NCBI GenBank assembly: GCA_013377005.1
Contig: JACABE010000001.1
Location: 20,486 to 84,485 of the forward strand
Direction: 5' to 3'
From: Bacteroidota bacterium
Lineage (GTDB): Bacteria; Bacteroidota; Bacteroidia; Bacteroidales; JACABE01
Length of the DNA stretch: 64,000 nucleotides
Shown here: positions 35,751 to 45,000 of the stretch, piece after piece
How positions within the stretch are numbered: the first letter of the stretch is position 1
Layout of the letters: each line of letters opens with the position of its first letter
Made by a program: the position numbers and the translations under genes
Notes under the pieces: model-generated
Database searches by the model: none
What the model was told of the DNA's origin: nothing
The model's input: only the letters and a program-made list of their open reading frames with translations

Positions 35751-37709
35751 CTATTGCAAAGCTTTTCTTGCTTTTAAAATATATTTAGCGGTATCCAATG
35801 GACTAATCCCTTTAAACTCTCTCGTAACGCCTTCATCATCGTTACATTCGCGATAACTGTGAAATTGGGTAATAATTTTTGCTTTCCCACCCGAACGGGA
35901 GCTAAGTTTTAATGGGTAATCGTGGGAAGTTGCCAATGGCAATATTCCTGTCAGAATGAATTTTCCATTTTCCATTGTTGGACTGTCAAAACTTCCCCTC
36001 ATTTGCGTAATATCACTGGCAATATTTCCTAATAATTCTTCGTTTGCTGAAATTTTAAAGGCAATCATTGGTTCGAGTAATGTAGTTCCTGTATTTACAA
36101 GTCCATCCATTATACCCATTGGTGTAGCCACCACAAAATCACCGGGATGGGTATGCATTTCATGATCTTCGCCTTCGACCAGTATTATTTTAAGATCAGT
36201 AACTTCCCATCCTTTTATACCTTGCTGCAAAGCAACCGGAATCGTTCTTTCCACTTCATTCTGATATTTTTGCATAACATCATTAACACCGATTTTACTT
36301 TCATAAATAACACCACTTCCTCTTAGTCCCGGTTCTATTCTGAATTTTAAAATAGCCCAGCAGGGTTTTGGCATCCAGTAACGTACAAAACCATCAGCAA
36401 CAGTTGAAGGAGTTTCTTTATAAATTACAACAGGATTTTCAAACTTAGTTTTTATTTGAAACCTGTCTTCAATCATTCGTTCCAGTATTTCAATTTGAAT
36501 CCATCCTATAATTTTAACATGCAGTTCTTTTTCTTCTTTAAGCCATTGAAAATCAAGAGAAGGATCTTCAATATTTAGCTCCTGCAAAGCCAGGGCGAGG
36601 GATGCATAATCTTTATCATTAATTGCTTTTAACTGAACTGTCAGCAAAGGAGAACGCATGCTTACACTAACGGGAATATGTTCAGTAACTTCACCAAGAA
36701 TATCACCATAACGCGCTTCGTTCAACCCACAAATACCCACTACATCACCAGCAGTAGCTTCTGCGACATCTTCATATTTCCCGTTTTTAAGTTTTCTGAT
36801 TCTTGTGATTTTTTCACTTAAATTCCTACTGGCATTATTGATTACTTCTCTGTTTGCAATACGACCTTCAAAAATCCTGACATGAGATATTTTACCTATA
36901 TTTTTATCATATTCAATACGATAGACTAAAGCAGACAGTGTATTTTCAATTTTTCCTTTAGCTTGTGGAAGGTAAAGTTTTACTGCATGTAAAAGCGCTT
37001 CAATTCCCATATTATTTTTAGCGGAACCCATCAAAACAGGATACAATTCGCAACAATGGACGGCTTTAATTAATGATTGATTGGCATCTCCAAATGAAAT
37101 AGCCTCACCATTTATATATTTCTCCAATAAAATATCATCCGTTGAGGCAATTCTTTCAGTTATATTGTCGTTGGGAGTGGATAAATTCCAGCAAGAAATA
37201 ATTGTTGCTTCATTACTGCCTTCGTCTAATGTTTGCTGAAGCTGGATTGTATTTTTAGTTAATTCTTTATGAATTTCGCTGAGAACATTCTCTGTATTGG
37301 CTCCCATTCTGTCAATCTTATTAATGAAAATCAGCGTTGGAATCTTATTTCGTTTCAAAGCGGACCAGATAGTTTCTGTTTGTGCCTGTATACCTTCTAC
37401 TGCAGAAACGACAAGGATTGCAGCATCAATAGCTCTTAAAATCCTTTCGACATCAGCAGAAAAATCGACATGTCCGGGAGTATCAATTAAATTGATTTCT
37501 ACATCTTCCCAAAGAAAGGAAGTATTGGCTGAACGAACAGAAATTCCTCTCTCTTTTTCGACGTTTAATGAATCTGTTTGGGTAGTTCCGTTGTCGACAC
37601 TGCCCAGTTTTTTTGTTACACCAGACAAAAACAAAAAATGCTCTGTCAGGGTTGTTTTTCCAGCATCGGCAGCTGCGAGTATTCCTATGTTCCGGATGTT
37701 TTTTGTCAT
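35751..37709 (-). CDS. Ribosomal-protection-type translational GTPase (TetM/TetQ-like)
   Basis: 652 residues from ATG 37709; the frame is open upstream into the previous gene, but the conserved MTKNIRNIGIL start is at 37709. The G domain has the P-loop AAADAGKTT (Lys18), G2 region KERGISVRSANTSFLW, G3 DTPGHVDFSADVER and G4 NKIDRMG. Length and the GSVDNGTTQTDSLNVEKERGI segment fit ribosomal protection proteins (TetM about 640 residues) better than EF-G (about 700). The C-terminal domain ends SDITQMRGSFDSPTMENGKF...LSSRSGGKAK. These proteins bind the ribosome and release tetracyclines or rescue stalled complexes. One oddity: the His that normally follows Ala in the AHxDAGKT loop is Ala here. 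Drug resistance is not proven. Last gene of an operon with two PH-domain genes. Confidence 0.85.
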   Translation of the reverse strand: MTKNIRNIGILAAADAGKTTLTEHFLFLSGVTKKLGSVDNGTTQTDSLNVEKERGISVRSANTSFLWEDVEINLIDTPGHVDFSADVERILRAIDAAILVVSAVEGIQAQTETIWSALKRNKIPTLIFINKIDRMGANTENVLSEIHKELTKNTIQLQQTLDEGSNEATIISCWNLSTPNDNITERIASTDDILLEKYINGEAISFGDANQSLIKAVHCCELYPVLMGSAKNNMGIEALLHAVKLYLPQAKGKIENTLSALVYRIEYDKNIGKISHVRIFEGRIANREVINNASRNLSEKITRIRKLKNGKYEDVAEATAGDVVGICGLNEARYGDILGEVTEHIPVSVSMRSPLLTVQLKAINDKDYASLALALQELNIEDPSLDFQWLKEEKELHVKIIGWIQIEILERMIEDRFQIKTKFENPVVIYKETPSTVADGFVRYWMPKPCWAILKFRIEPGLRGSGVIYESKIGVNDVMQKYQNEVERTIPVALQQGIKGWEVTDLKIILVEGEDHEMHTHPGDFVVATPMGIMDGLVNTGTTLLEPMIAFKISANEELLGNIASDITQMRGSFDSPTMENGKFILTGILPLATSHDYPLKLSSRSGGKAKIITQFHSYRECNDDEGVTREFKGISPLDTAKYILKARKALQ

Positions 37710-37719
37710 AATTTTATAC

Positions 37720-39213
37720 TTACATCCATTTTTTATTATTCGATTCAGTACAATATAAGAGATAATTGTACAATTCAGTCGCAAGCTCGTGATGAATATA
37801 AGGAATCTTAATTCTCTTCCCTCCAGATATATAAATTACAATAGATGCTAAATTTCTTCGTCTCTGGAAAATATTTTGCTTGAATTTTATTGTTTGAATT
37901 TTATAATTAAAAAAACGGGAAAACTCTTGTTCAATTGTTCCTTTGGCAGTTTGGAGGATTTGAGGATTAATTATAAAATAACGTTTTTTAAAAGACAAAT
38001 AGCTTAAAAAAGCACTGATGATAACCCATGCTCCCATAAAGACATAAATATACCAGAATTCATAAAATAGTATAATTAAAGGGATAACGACAATGAAAAT
38101 TCTAAAAATCCACAAACGTATAAAATACATAGGATGTGATAAATGCTTTGTCAATTCACTTGTATCGGTATCAGGAAAAATTTCTGACTGAATATTCTGA
38201 AGATGAAGACTGCTGCAACCAGGAATTATAATCGCCTGCTTCTTCTTTACCTGACTATTGGAAGCCTGAGTAATATGAACCGATACAAAATCCATCCATT
38301 TACGAATAGGATTGGTTTCCCATGATACAATCTGAATTTTTGAAAAGGGAATAACAATATCTTTTTTATTCAACAATCCCGATTTAAGCACAAATGCTCC
38401 ATCCTGTCGGGAAAAATTCAAATCGAAATATTTAAGAATTACCAAAAGGACAGAAAACACAATAAGCATTAATAAAAAGAAAATAGCTAAGAAAGTAATA
38501 AACAGTAGACCTGAGTTTTCCAGAAAACCGCCAGCCTGTTCAGAAGCCGAATCTATTGATGTTTTGAAAAAATCATGCAACTGCTGATAGATTCCATTCA
38601 CAAACAAATAGATGAGCAACAAACTTTTTATATGATTTTCGCTGATTCCTACTTTTATTAAATCGGAAGTACTTAATTGAAGTATCGTTTTTTTATCTGA
38701 AACAAAAGAATTCTCATCTGAATCATTTGAAGTAGAATGACGAGAAGAAAATGCCGATAATTTCAGTTGTAAAGCTTCAGCATGCTCTTTGGTGAGTGCG
38801 TGAAATTTCAATTCCTGATGCGAAGTGCCTGCTGTATCAATTTCCAGCGCAACAACATTTAATAGCTGCTGTATAAAATTTTGATGCGTATTTATCGTTT
38901 GAATTCTATCTAAGGGTATACTTAATTTAATCTTTTTTAAATATCCTTTTTCAACAACCAACTCATCGTTTTTAATAAAGAAATAGAAATTAAGATAGGA
39001 AAGTATAGCATTTACTATAAGTATTACAAAGAAAACAGCTATAATAGCATAGAAAACAGTTTGTTTCTGATTGCTAACAGATCCTGATTTTAAAAGAATT
39101 ATTACAAATATCGGCCAGATAGCTTTAAATATTTTTTTGAATGTCAATCCAAAAAAAAGTATGATTCCTTTAGGTGATTGCCGCTGAGGAATTGAGAAGT
39201 CTGTGTTATTCAT
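37720..39213 (-). CDS. PH-domain (bPH2, YdbT-like) membrane protein
   Basis: 497 residues. It contains several membrane segments in pairs (about residues 20-70, 185-255 and 365-410), each followed by a bPH2 domain of ~80 residues with patterns such as NDELVVEKGYLKKIKLSIPLDRIQTI, GAFVLKSGLLNKKDIVIPFSKIQIVSWE and KRYFIINPQILQTAKGTIEQEF. Three bPH2 copies match B. subtilis YdbT. It overlaps the upstream PH-domain gene by 8 bp and ends 10 bp before the GTPase start. YdbS/YdbT are implicated in resistance to membrane-active compounds in Bacillus; role here is inferred. Confidence 0.88.
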   Translation of the reverse strand: MNNTDFSIPQRQSPKGIILFFGLTFKKIFKAIWPIFVIILLKSGSVSNQKQTVFYAIIAVFFVILIVNAILSYLNFYFFIKNDELVVEKGYLKKIKLSIPLDRIQTINTHQNFIQQLLNVVALEIDTAGTSHQELKFHALTKEHAEALQLKLSAFSSRHSTSNDSDENSFVSDKKTILQLSTSDLIKVGISENHIKSLLLIYLFVNGIYQQLHDFFKTSIDSASEQAGGFLENSGLLFITFLAIFFLLMLIVFSVLLVILKYFDLNFSRQDGAFVLKSGLLNKKDIVIPFSKIQIVSWETNPIRKWMDFVSVHITQASNSQVKKKQAIIIPGCSSLHLQNIQSEIFPDTDTSELTKHLSHPMYFIRLWIFRIFIVVIPLIILFYEFWYIYVFMGAWVIISAFLSYLSFKKRYFIINPQILQTAKGTIEQEFSRFFNYKIQTIKFKQNIFQRRRNLASIVIYISGGKRIKIPYIHHELATELYNYLLYCTESNNKKWM

Positions 39214-39724
39214 ATTGATTGGTAGTTTTACTCAGAAAATCCTTTAATTCCTGAGCTGTTTCAGGTGATAAACCATGAACAAAAAGTCCGCTTCCTTGTC
39301 CGCCGGCAGTAAATATTTTTATTTTAGATATTCCTAAAATTCTGGCAATCATACTCTGGCGAATTTCAATATGTTGTATTCTATTAAAAGGAACTGTTGT
39401 GTTTTTTCGATAGATTAAACCGGTTTTATAAACAATATCATGTTCGCGTAAAGCATAGCCTTTCAATGGAAAACCCATCTGAGTAATGATTAACATACAA
39501 ATATATGAACTTAAAATGATTACATAAAAAATGATAAGCCACCAACTGAGTAGATGAATTTCGAATAAAGCATCAATTGTAAAAGGCAATAAAGATATTA
39601 TAATAAAGAAAACGGTCCAGTTTACAAATAATATCGTTTTATAAGCTGGTTTTAATGGTTCGAAAACCAGTTTCTCCTGAGTTGGTAATTGTTTAATATC
39701 TATGGTATTATTTTCAAAAAGCAT
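39206..39724 (-). CDS. PH-domain (bPH2, YdbS-like) membrane protein
   Basis: 172 residues from ATG 39724. The frame is open for 13 more codons upstream, but the promoter box at 39752-39759 and the normal MLFENN start favour 39724. Two membrane segments (about residues 38-80) are followed by one bPH2 domain: YALREHDIVYKTGLIYRKNTTVPFNRIQHIEIRQ and IFTAGGQGSGLFVHGLSPETAQELKDFL. This is the YdbS-type partner of the larger gene downstream; the pair is a conserved two-gene unit. Confidence 0.88.
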   Translation of the reverse strand: MLFENNTIDIKQLPTQEKLVFEPLKPAYKTILFVNWTVFFIIISLLPFTIDALFEIHLLSWWLIIFYVIILSSYICMLIITQMGFPLKGYALREHDIVYKTGLIYRKNTTVPFNRIQHIEIRQSMIARILGISKIKIFTAGGQGSGLFVHGLSPETAQELKDFLSKTTNQYE

Positions 39725-39751
39725 AATAAGTGTGTAAAGAATTTTATAATG

Positions 39752-39759
39752 CAAATATA
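39752..39759 (-). promoter_or_regulatory. Promoter -7 box TATATTTG for the PH-domain/GTPase operon
   Basis: Minus-strand TATATTTG, exact TAnnTTTG, 27 bases before the ATG at 39724. Confidence 0.6.
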
Positions 39760-39943
39760 TCATTTAAACGAATGCTTCTTACTGTTTATTTATAGGTTTT
39801 CTCAAAAATTAAATTTTGACAATACCTGCTATTCTTTTGAAATTATTGTAATTCATCCGGAAATTAATTATTAACTTCGCATCTTGATTCAGATAGTAAA
39901 AGCTCTATTAATAAAAATAATCAATAAATTAAAACATAAACAG

Positions 39944-41599
39944 ATGAAAAAAATATGCTATCCGATTGCAATGGCATTGCTTATTATAGCAGTTTCAGCA
40001 TGTAATCCAAAACCAAAACAAAATGCAAATACAAATGGCGATTCAACAGCTGTTTCTATGAAAGACAAAATTGCACAGTTTGCCACTGTAAAACTTACTA
40101 CTGATCTTACAAAACTAAGTGAAAAGGAAAAACAATTACTTCCTGTATTAATTGATATTGCTAAGATTATGGATGATTTGTACTGGATGCAAACGATTGG
40201 TGAAAAAAATGCTTTCCTTGATACCATCAAAGATCCAGATCTTAAACAATTTGCGCTGATTAATTATGGTCCATGGGAGCGTTTGGGGGATAATAAATCA
40301 TTTATGCCTGCTTTTGGTGAAAAACCAAAAGGTGCTAATTTCTATCCTAAAGACATGACCAAAGAAGAGTTTGATCAGTTTAAAGATAAAAATAAAACAA
40401 ATCAGTATACACTCATTCAGAGGAATGAAGACAAATCATTGAAAGTTGTTTGGTTTCATGAAGCTTACAAAGATTTAGTATCTAAAGCCTCCGACTTATT
40501 GAAAAAAGCAGCTGAATTAGCTGAAGATCCGGGGTTGAAAAAATATTTTGAATTGCGTTCAAAAGCGTTATTAACTGACGATTATTTTGCCAGCGATATG
40601 GCTTGGATGGACATGAAAACCAATGGAATTGATTTTGTTGTAGGTCCTATCGAAAACTATGAAGACGAATTATATGGTTATAAAACTGCTTACGAATCTG
40701 CTGTTTTGGTAAAAGATAAAGACTGGAGCAAAAAGTTGGAGAAATTTTCAGCAATGTTGCCTGAATTACAAAAACAATTACCTTGTGATGCAAAATACAA
40801 AAAAGAAATTCCTGGTTCAAACAGCGATTTAAATGCATATGATATTGTTTATTATGCCGGGCATTCTAATGCAGGTGGAAAAACCATTGCCATCAATCTT
40901 CCTAACGATGAAAAAGTTCAATTGAAAAAAGGAAGCAGAAGATTGCAATTGAAAAATGCAATGCAGGCTAAGTTTGATAAAATTCTTACTCCGATTGCCA
41001 ATGCTTTAATTGATAAAGCACAACAAAAAAATATCACTTTCAATGCTTTTTTCTCCAATGTAATGTTTCATGAAGTAGCTCATGGTTTAGGAATAAAAAA
41101 TACGCTTACCAAAAAAGGAACTGTAAAAGAAGCTCTCAAAGAAAAATATGCCAGCTTTGAAGAAGCAAAAGCAGATATTCTTGGATTATTTATCGTTACT
41201 AAATTGATTGAAATGGGTCATTTAAAAGATGTTACTGTTGAAGACAGTTATGTAACTTTTATGGCTGGTATTATTCGCTCAGTACGTTTTGGTGCAGCTG
41301 ATTCTCATGGCAAAGCCAATATGATGTGTTTCAATTATTTTGAAGATGCAGGTGCTTTTAGCCGCAATGCTGACGGATCTTATAAAGTTGATATGGAAAA
41401 AACTAAAAAAGCTATGAATGAATGGGCTGCTAGAGTAATTCAATTTGAAGGTGATGGAGATTATGACGGAGCTTCAAAATATCTGGAAGCAAACAGTAAT
41501 ATCCGTAAAGAGCTTCAGGAAGATATTGCAAAACTTAAAACTGCAAATATTCCTGTTGATATTATTTTCGAACAAGGTAAAGAAGCATTAGGACTTTAA
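39944..41599 (+). CDS. Zinc-dependent lipoprotein of the dipeptidyl-peptidase III (M49) family
   Basis: 551 residues from ATG 39944; the frame extends 20 codons upstream but only this start gives the lipoprotein signal MKKICYPIAMALLIIAVSAC (Cys20). The zinc site is visible as FHEVAHGLG, with His376, Glu377 and His380, and the second metal motif EEAKADILGLFIV about 55 residues later. Classical M49 enzymes have HExxGH (a one-residue longer spacing); this one has HExxH followed by Gly. Family members release dipeptides from oligopeptides. It is a single gene on the plus strand with a good terminator after it. Specificity is unknown. Confidence 0.85.
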   Translation: MKKICYPIAMALLIIAVSACNPKPKQNANTNGDSTAVSMKDKIAQFATVKLTTDLTKLSEKEKQLLPVLIDIAKIMDDLYWMQTIGEKNAFLDTIKDPDLKQFALINYGPWERLGDNKSFMPAFGEKPKGANFYPKDMTKEEFDQFKDKNKTNQYTLIQRNEDKSLKVVWFHEAYKDLVSKASDLLKKAAELAEDPGLKKYFELRSKALLTDDYFASDMAWMDMKTNGIDFVVGPIENYEDELYGYKTAYESAVLVKDKDWSKKLEKFSAMLPELQKQLPCDAKYKKEIPGSNSDLNAYDIVYYAGHSNAGGKTIAINLPNDEKVQLKKGSRRLQLKNAMQAKFDKILTPIANALIDKAQQKNITFNAFFSNVMFHEVAHGLGIKNTLTKKGTVKEALKEKYASFEEAKADILGLFIVTKLIEMGHLKDVTVEDSYVTFMAGIIRSVRFGAADSHGKANMMCFNYFEDAGAFSRNADGSYKVDMEKTKKAMNEWAARVIQFEGDGDYDGASKYLEANSNIRKELQEDIAKLKTANIPVDIIFEQGKEALGL

Positions 41600-41658
41600 T
41601 CCTTTATTAAAATGATCGTTTGACGATTGTTTTCCTTCACTTTTAATTATAAAAACAT

Positions 41659-41693
41659 AAAGGTTGTCTGAATAATATTTTAGGCAGCCTTTT
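41659..41693 (+). terminator. Rho-independent terminator after the M49 gene
   Basis: AAAGGTTGTCTGAA pairs with TTAGGCAGCCTTT with a few G-U pairs; a T run follows. Confidence 0.75.
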
Positions 41694-41825
41694 TTATTTA
41701 TCATAACTTTGATAAATCTTGAATTATGCGAATTATATTAACAGTAATTTGTGAACAATTTTTGATTGTAAAATATTAATGAACAATTATTAATAACTCT
41801 TGTTTTTTTGCTACTTAAGATTTTT

Positions 41826-41865
41826 TGTAAGGAAAAACTTACATTTTTGTAAGTTTTCTCTTACA
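41826..41865. promoter_or_regulatory. Two tandem TGTAAG-N6-CTTACA operators
   Basis: Copy 1 at 41826-41843 and copy 2 at 41848-41865 each carry TGTAAG and CTTACA separated by six bases, with a TTTT between the copies. Centre-to-centre distance is 22 bp, about two helical turns, as expected for two dimers on one face of DNA. Copy 2 covers the place where a -33 element would lie, and no TTTG is present there, so a regulator may substitute for it as an activator or block polymerase. The regulator is not identifiable. Confidence 0.65.
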
Positions 41866-41881
41866 AAAGATTTTTTTGTAG

Positions 41882-41889
41882 TATATTTG
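41882..41889 (+). promoter_or_regulatory. Promoter -7 box TATATTTG for the giant adhesin
   Basis: Exact TAnnTTTG match. Transcription would begin near 41896, 14 bases before the leader ORF and about 138 bases before the adhesin ATG at 42034. Confidence 0.65.
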
Positions 41890-41909
41890 TATCGAAAAAT
41901 ATTTAAAAA

Positions 41910-41969
41910 ATGTTAAAGCACCCTATCTGCTTGATTAGGTGGACGTTAATAATATTACTTGTCTGTTAA
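41910..41969 (+). CDS. 19-codon leader ORF upstream of the giant adhesin
   Basis: ATG at 41910 reads MLKHPICLIRWTLIILLVC and stops with TAA at 41967-41969. It is the first ATG after the predicted transcription start, at a spacing normal for Bacteroidota genes. The stop codon lies in the 5' arm of the hairpin 41961-41990. The peptide has a short basic start and a hydrophobic C-terminal half. It may be a regulatory leader peptide or a small membrane peptide. Random short ORFs are common, so confidence is limited. Confidence 0.4.
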   Translation: MLKHPICLIRWTLIILLVC

Positions 41970-41990
41970 AGATTTTGATCATTAACGGAC
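41961..41990 (+). promoter_or_regulatory. Leader hairpin GTCTGTTAA ... TTAACGGAC
   Basis: The two 9-base arms pair with one G-U pair around a 12-base loop. A ribosome finishing the leader ORF would sit on the first arm. An imperfect hairpin (CACC ... GGTG, 41919-41941) lies inside the leader ORF. No T run follows, so it is not a simple terminator. Confidence 0.45.
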
Positions 41991-42033
41991 TATTTTAGTA
42001 TAAAAAAGAATATCATATCAAATAAAAATAAAA

Positions 42034-45000
42034 ATGGAAAAAAATTTACAATTTACACACGAACAAAAAATGAATGCAGGAAAAATGTTTTCTGTGAAAT
42101 TATTCTTTGGAATAATCATTTTTTTAATGATTATTGTGCAGCAGGTAACTGCACAATCTGTGTTATATAGTGTTGGTAATACTTCTATATGTTATGGTGA
42201 TAGTGCCACCCTTGCCGTTAATGTTGATGGAGGTGCAGAACCATATACAGTGGTTTATTCTGATGGAACCAATAGTTTTACCCTTACTAATTATTATAGT
42301 AATGACGTAAGTGGGGATAAACCAATCAGAATTTCGCCCGCATCTAATAAAACATATTCGCTGGTAAGTGTTACTTTTGGGGGTGGAATTTCGCTGGATG
42401 TTAGTTCTGCTACTGTTAGTATTACAGTAAATCCGCTTCCCTCTGCGATATCAGTAACTACGAACCCTGTTCGACCTGTTTGCCCGAACGTAAATTTTAC
42501 AATATCTGCTTCTGCAACTAACGGAAGTACTTATGAACTTTGGAATGCCTCAAATACATCTTTAATTGGAAGTATGCCTTACACTACCAATATTGGTTCA
42601 AGTACAAACTATTATGTAAAAGCTGTCAGTAGTGCAACACCTGCTTGTACTACATCACAAGCATATACTGTTAGTATTGATACTACCAAACCAACAATAA
42701 GTTGTCCCAGTAATCAGAACTTAAACACAAACACGAGCAGTTGTAATGCAACCTTACCGGATTATACAAGTAGTGTAACGGTTCATGACAATTGTACCGC
42801 AGATGGATCTATTACAAAAACTCAAAGTCCTGTTTCTGGAACAACGCTAACAGGGGGTCATAATTCAACACAATTAGTTACCATTACAGCCACAGATGCA
42901 AGTGGAAATAGTAGATCATGTTCTTTTACCATTACAGTTAAAGATACTGAAATCCCTGCTATTTCAGGAACCGCTACAACAGGAAGTAAGAATACAGATA
43001 ATTCACAGTGTTATTATACAGTTTCCGGAACAGAGTTTGATCCAACTACAGTTACTGATAATTGTGGAATTTTAAAACGTACCTATAAAATAAACAGCGG
43101 TTCAGAAGTTGGAACGAATGCTTCAACTTCACTTGCAGGAGTCCAATTATCAAAAGGCACAAACGTTATTCTATGGAAAGCTTATGATATAAATGGAAAT
43201 ACCAATACATGGACTTTTACAATAACTGTTGTTGACAATCAAAAACCATTGATTACAAATTGTCCTGCTAATCAAAACCTGAGCATGACAAATAACTTAT
43301 GCACAGCTCAACTTCCTAATTACATTAGCACATTAGGTATTATAGCTACTGATAATTGTGGTTCTGGATCTCTCAATTGGACACAATTACCTTCTGCTGG
43401 TACAATATTAAGTGGAGGCAATGGTTCAACGCAATTGATAACAATTATTGCTACCGACGTAAGTGGAAAATCTGACACTTGTACGTTTACGATAACAGTT
43501 AGAGATGTTCAAAAACCAACCATATCTTGCCCATCAAACATTTCTCAAAATGTTGGTTCAGGAATATGTGGAGCTGTTGTAAACTATTCAACACCTGTTG
43601 GTATTGATAATTGCACTGGTGTTTCAACTGATCAAATTTTAGGATTGGCTTCCGGATCAACATTTCCTGTTGGTGTTACAACGAATAGATTTAAAGTAAC
43701 CGATGCGGCTGGTAATGTTGATTCATGTAGTTTTACCGTAACAATAACAGACAATGTTTTACCTACTATTTCATGTCCGGGAAATATTACTGTTAGTGCA
43801 ACATCCGGTAGTTGTGGGGCAATAGTAAATTATTCAACCCCAGAAGGAACGGATATTTGCCCTGGAGCAACAACTATACAAACAGCTGGATTGGCTTCCG
43901 GATCAATATTTCCTGTTGGTGTAACGACCAATAGATTTAGAGTAACAGATGCTTCTGGAAATAAAGATTCTTGTAGTTTTACAGTAACAGTTACTGATAA
44001 TGAAAAACCTGTTATTTTAAATTGTCCATCAAATATTTCTCAGGCAAACACTCCAAATCAATGCAGTGCTATCGTTACATGGACAGAACCAACAGCAACA
44101 GATAATTGTACTGCTGCAGGAAGTTTGGTTTGGACAAAATCACGTACACCAGGTTCTGTTTTCCCAGTTGGAGTTACAACCGTTACATATACAGTTAAAG
44201 ATGCTGCAAATAATGTTAGTGATACTTGTCGTTTTACAGTAACAGTATCTGATACTACAAGACCTGTAATAATAGGTACACCTATAAATGTTGTAAAATC
44301 AAATGATTTGAATCTTTGTACAGCAACAGTTACCTGGACAGAGCCTACAGCAACCGATAATTGTACAGCTTCTGGAAATTTGGTTTGGACAAAATCCCAC
44401 ACTCCAGGATCTGCGTTCCCTGTTGGAGTTACGACTGTTACTTATACAGCTAAAGATGCCGCAAACAATATTAGTTTTCCATATAGTTTTACCGTTTCCG
44501 TTAACGATAACCAAAAACCTGTTATTGTTAATTGCCCTTCGAACATTAGCGTACCATTTACGTCAGGAACTTGTGGAGCTATGGTCACCTGGACAGAACC
44601 AACTGCGACAGATAATTGTACTGCTACAGCAAATTTAGTTTGGACAAAATCACACACACCTAATAGCTATTTCCCTAAAGCTACAACTACTGTAACTTAT
44701 ACAGTTAAAGATGCTGCAAATAATACCAGCAATACATGTAGTTTTAATGTCACTGTTTCTGGAAATGAAGCCCCAGTGGCACGTTGTAAACCACAAACTT
44801 TATATTTGAATGCATCAGGTTTAGCTACTTTAACTGCAAATGATGTAGATAATAATTCTACAGATGATTGTGGAATTATGTCAAGAACGATTAGTAAATC
44901 CTTATTCAATTGTTCAAATATTGGTACAAATACAGTTGTATTAAGTATAAAAGATTCCACGAATAATACATCTACCTGTGATGCAACTGTCACAGTATTG

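Larger units (their letters stand above)
41600..42033. other. 434 bp control region upstream of the giant adhesin gene
   Basis: It holds the M49 terminator, two tandem inverted-repeat operators, one promoter box, a leader ORF and two hairpins. No other gene is seen in it. Confidence 0.75.

Noticed and set aside
35751..37709. Reading this gene as a second EF-G
   Set aside because: The length and the GSVDNGTT-EKERGI segment fit ribosomal protection proteins better. A certain tetracycline-resistance label was also not given, because drug protection cannot be read from sequence.
37710..37784. Longer start for the GTPase gene
   Set aside because: The extra 25 codons overlap the end of the YdbT-like gene and are not similar to the family; the family start MTKNIRNIG lies at 37709.
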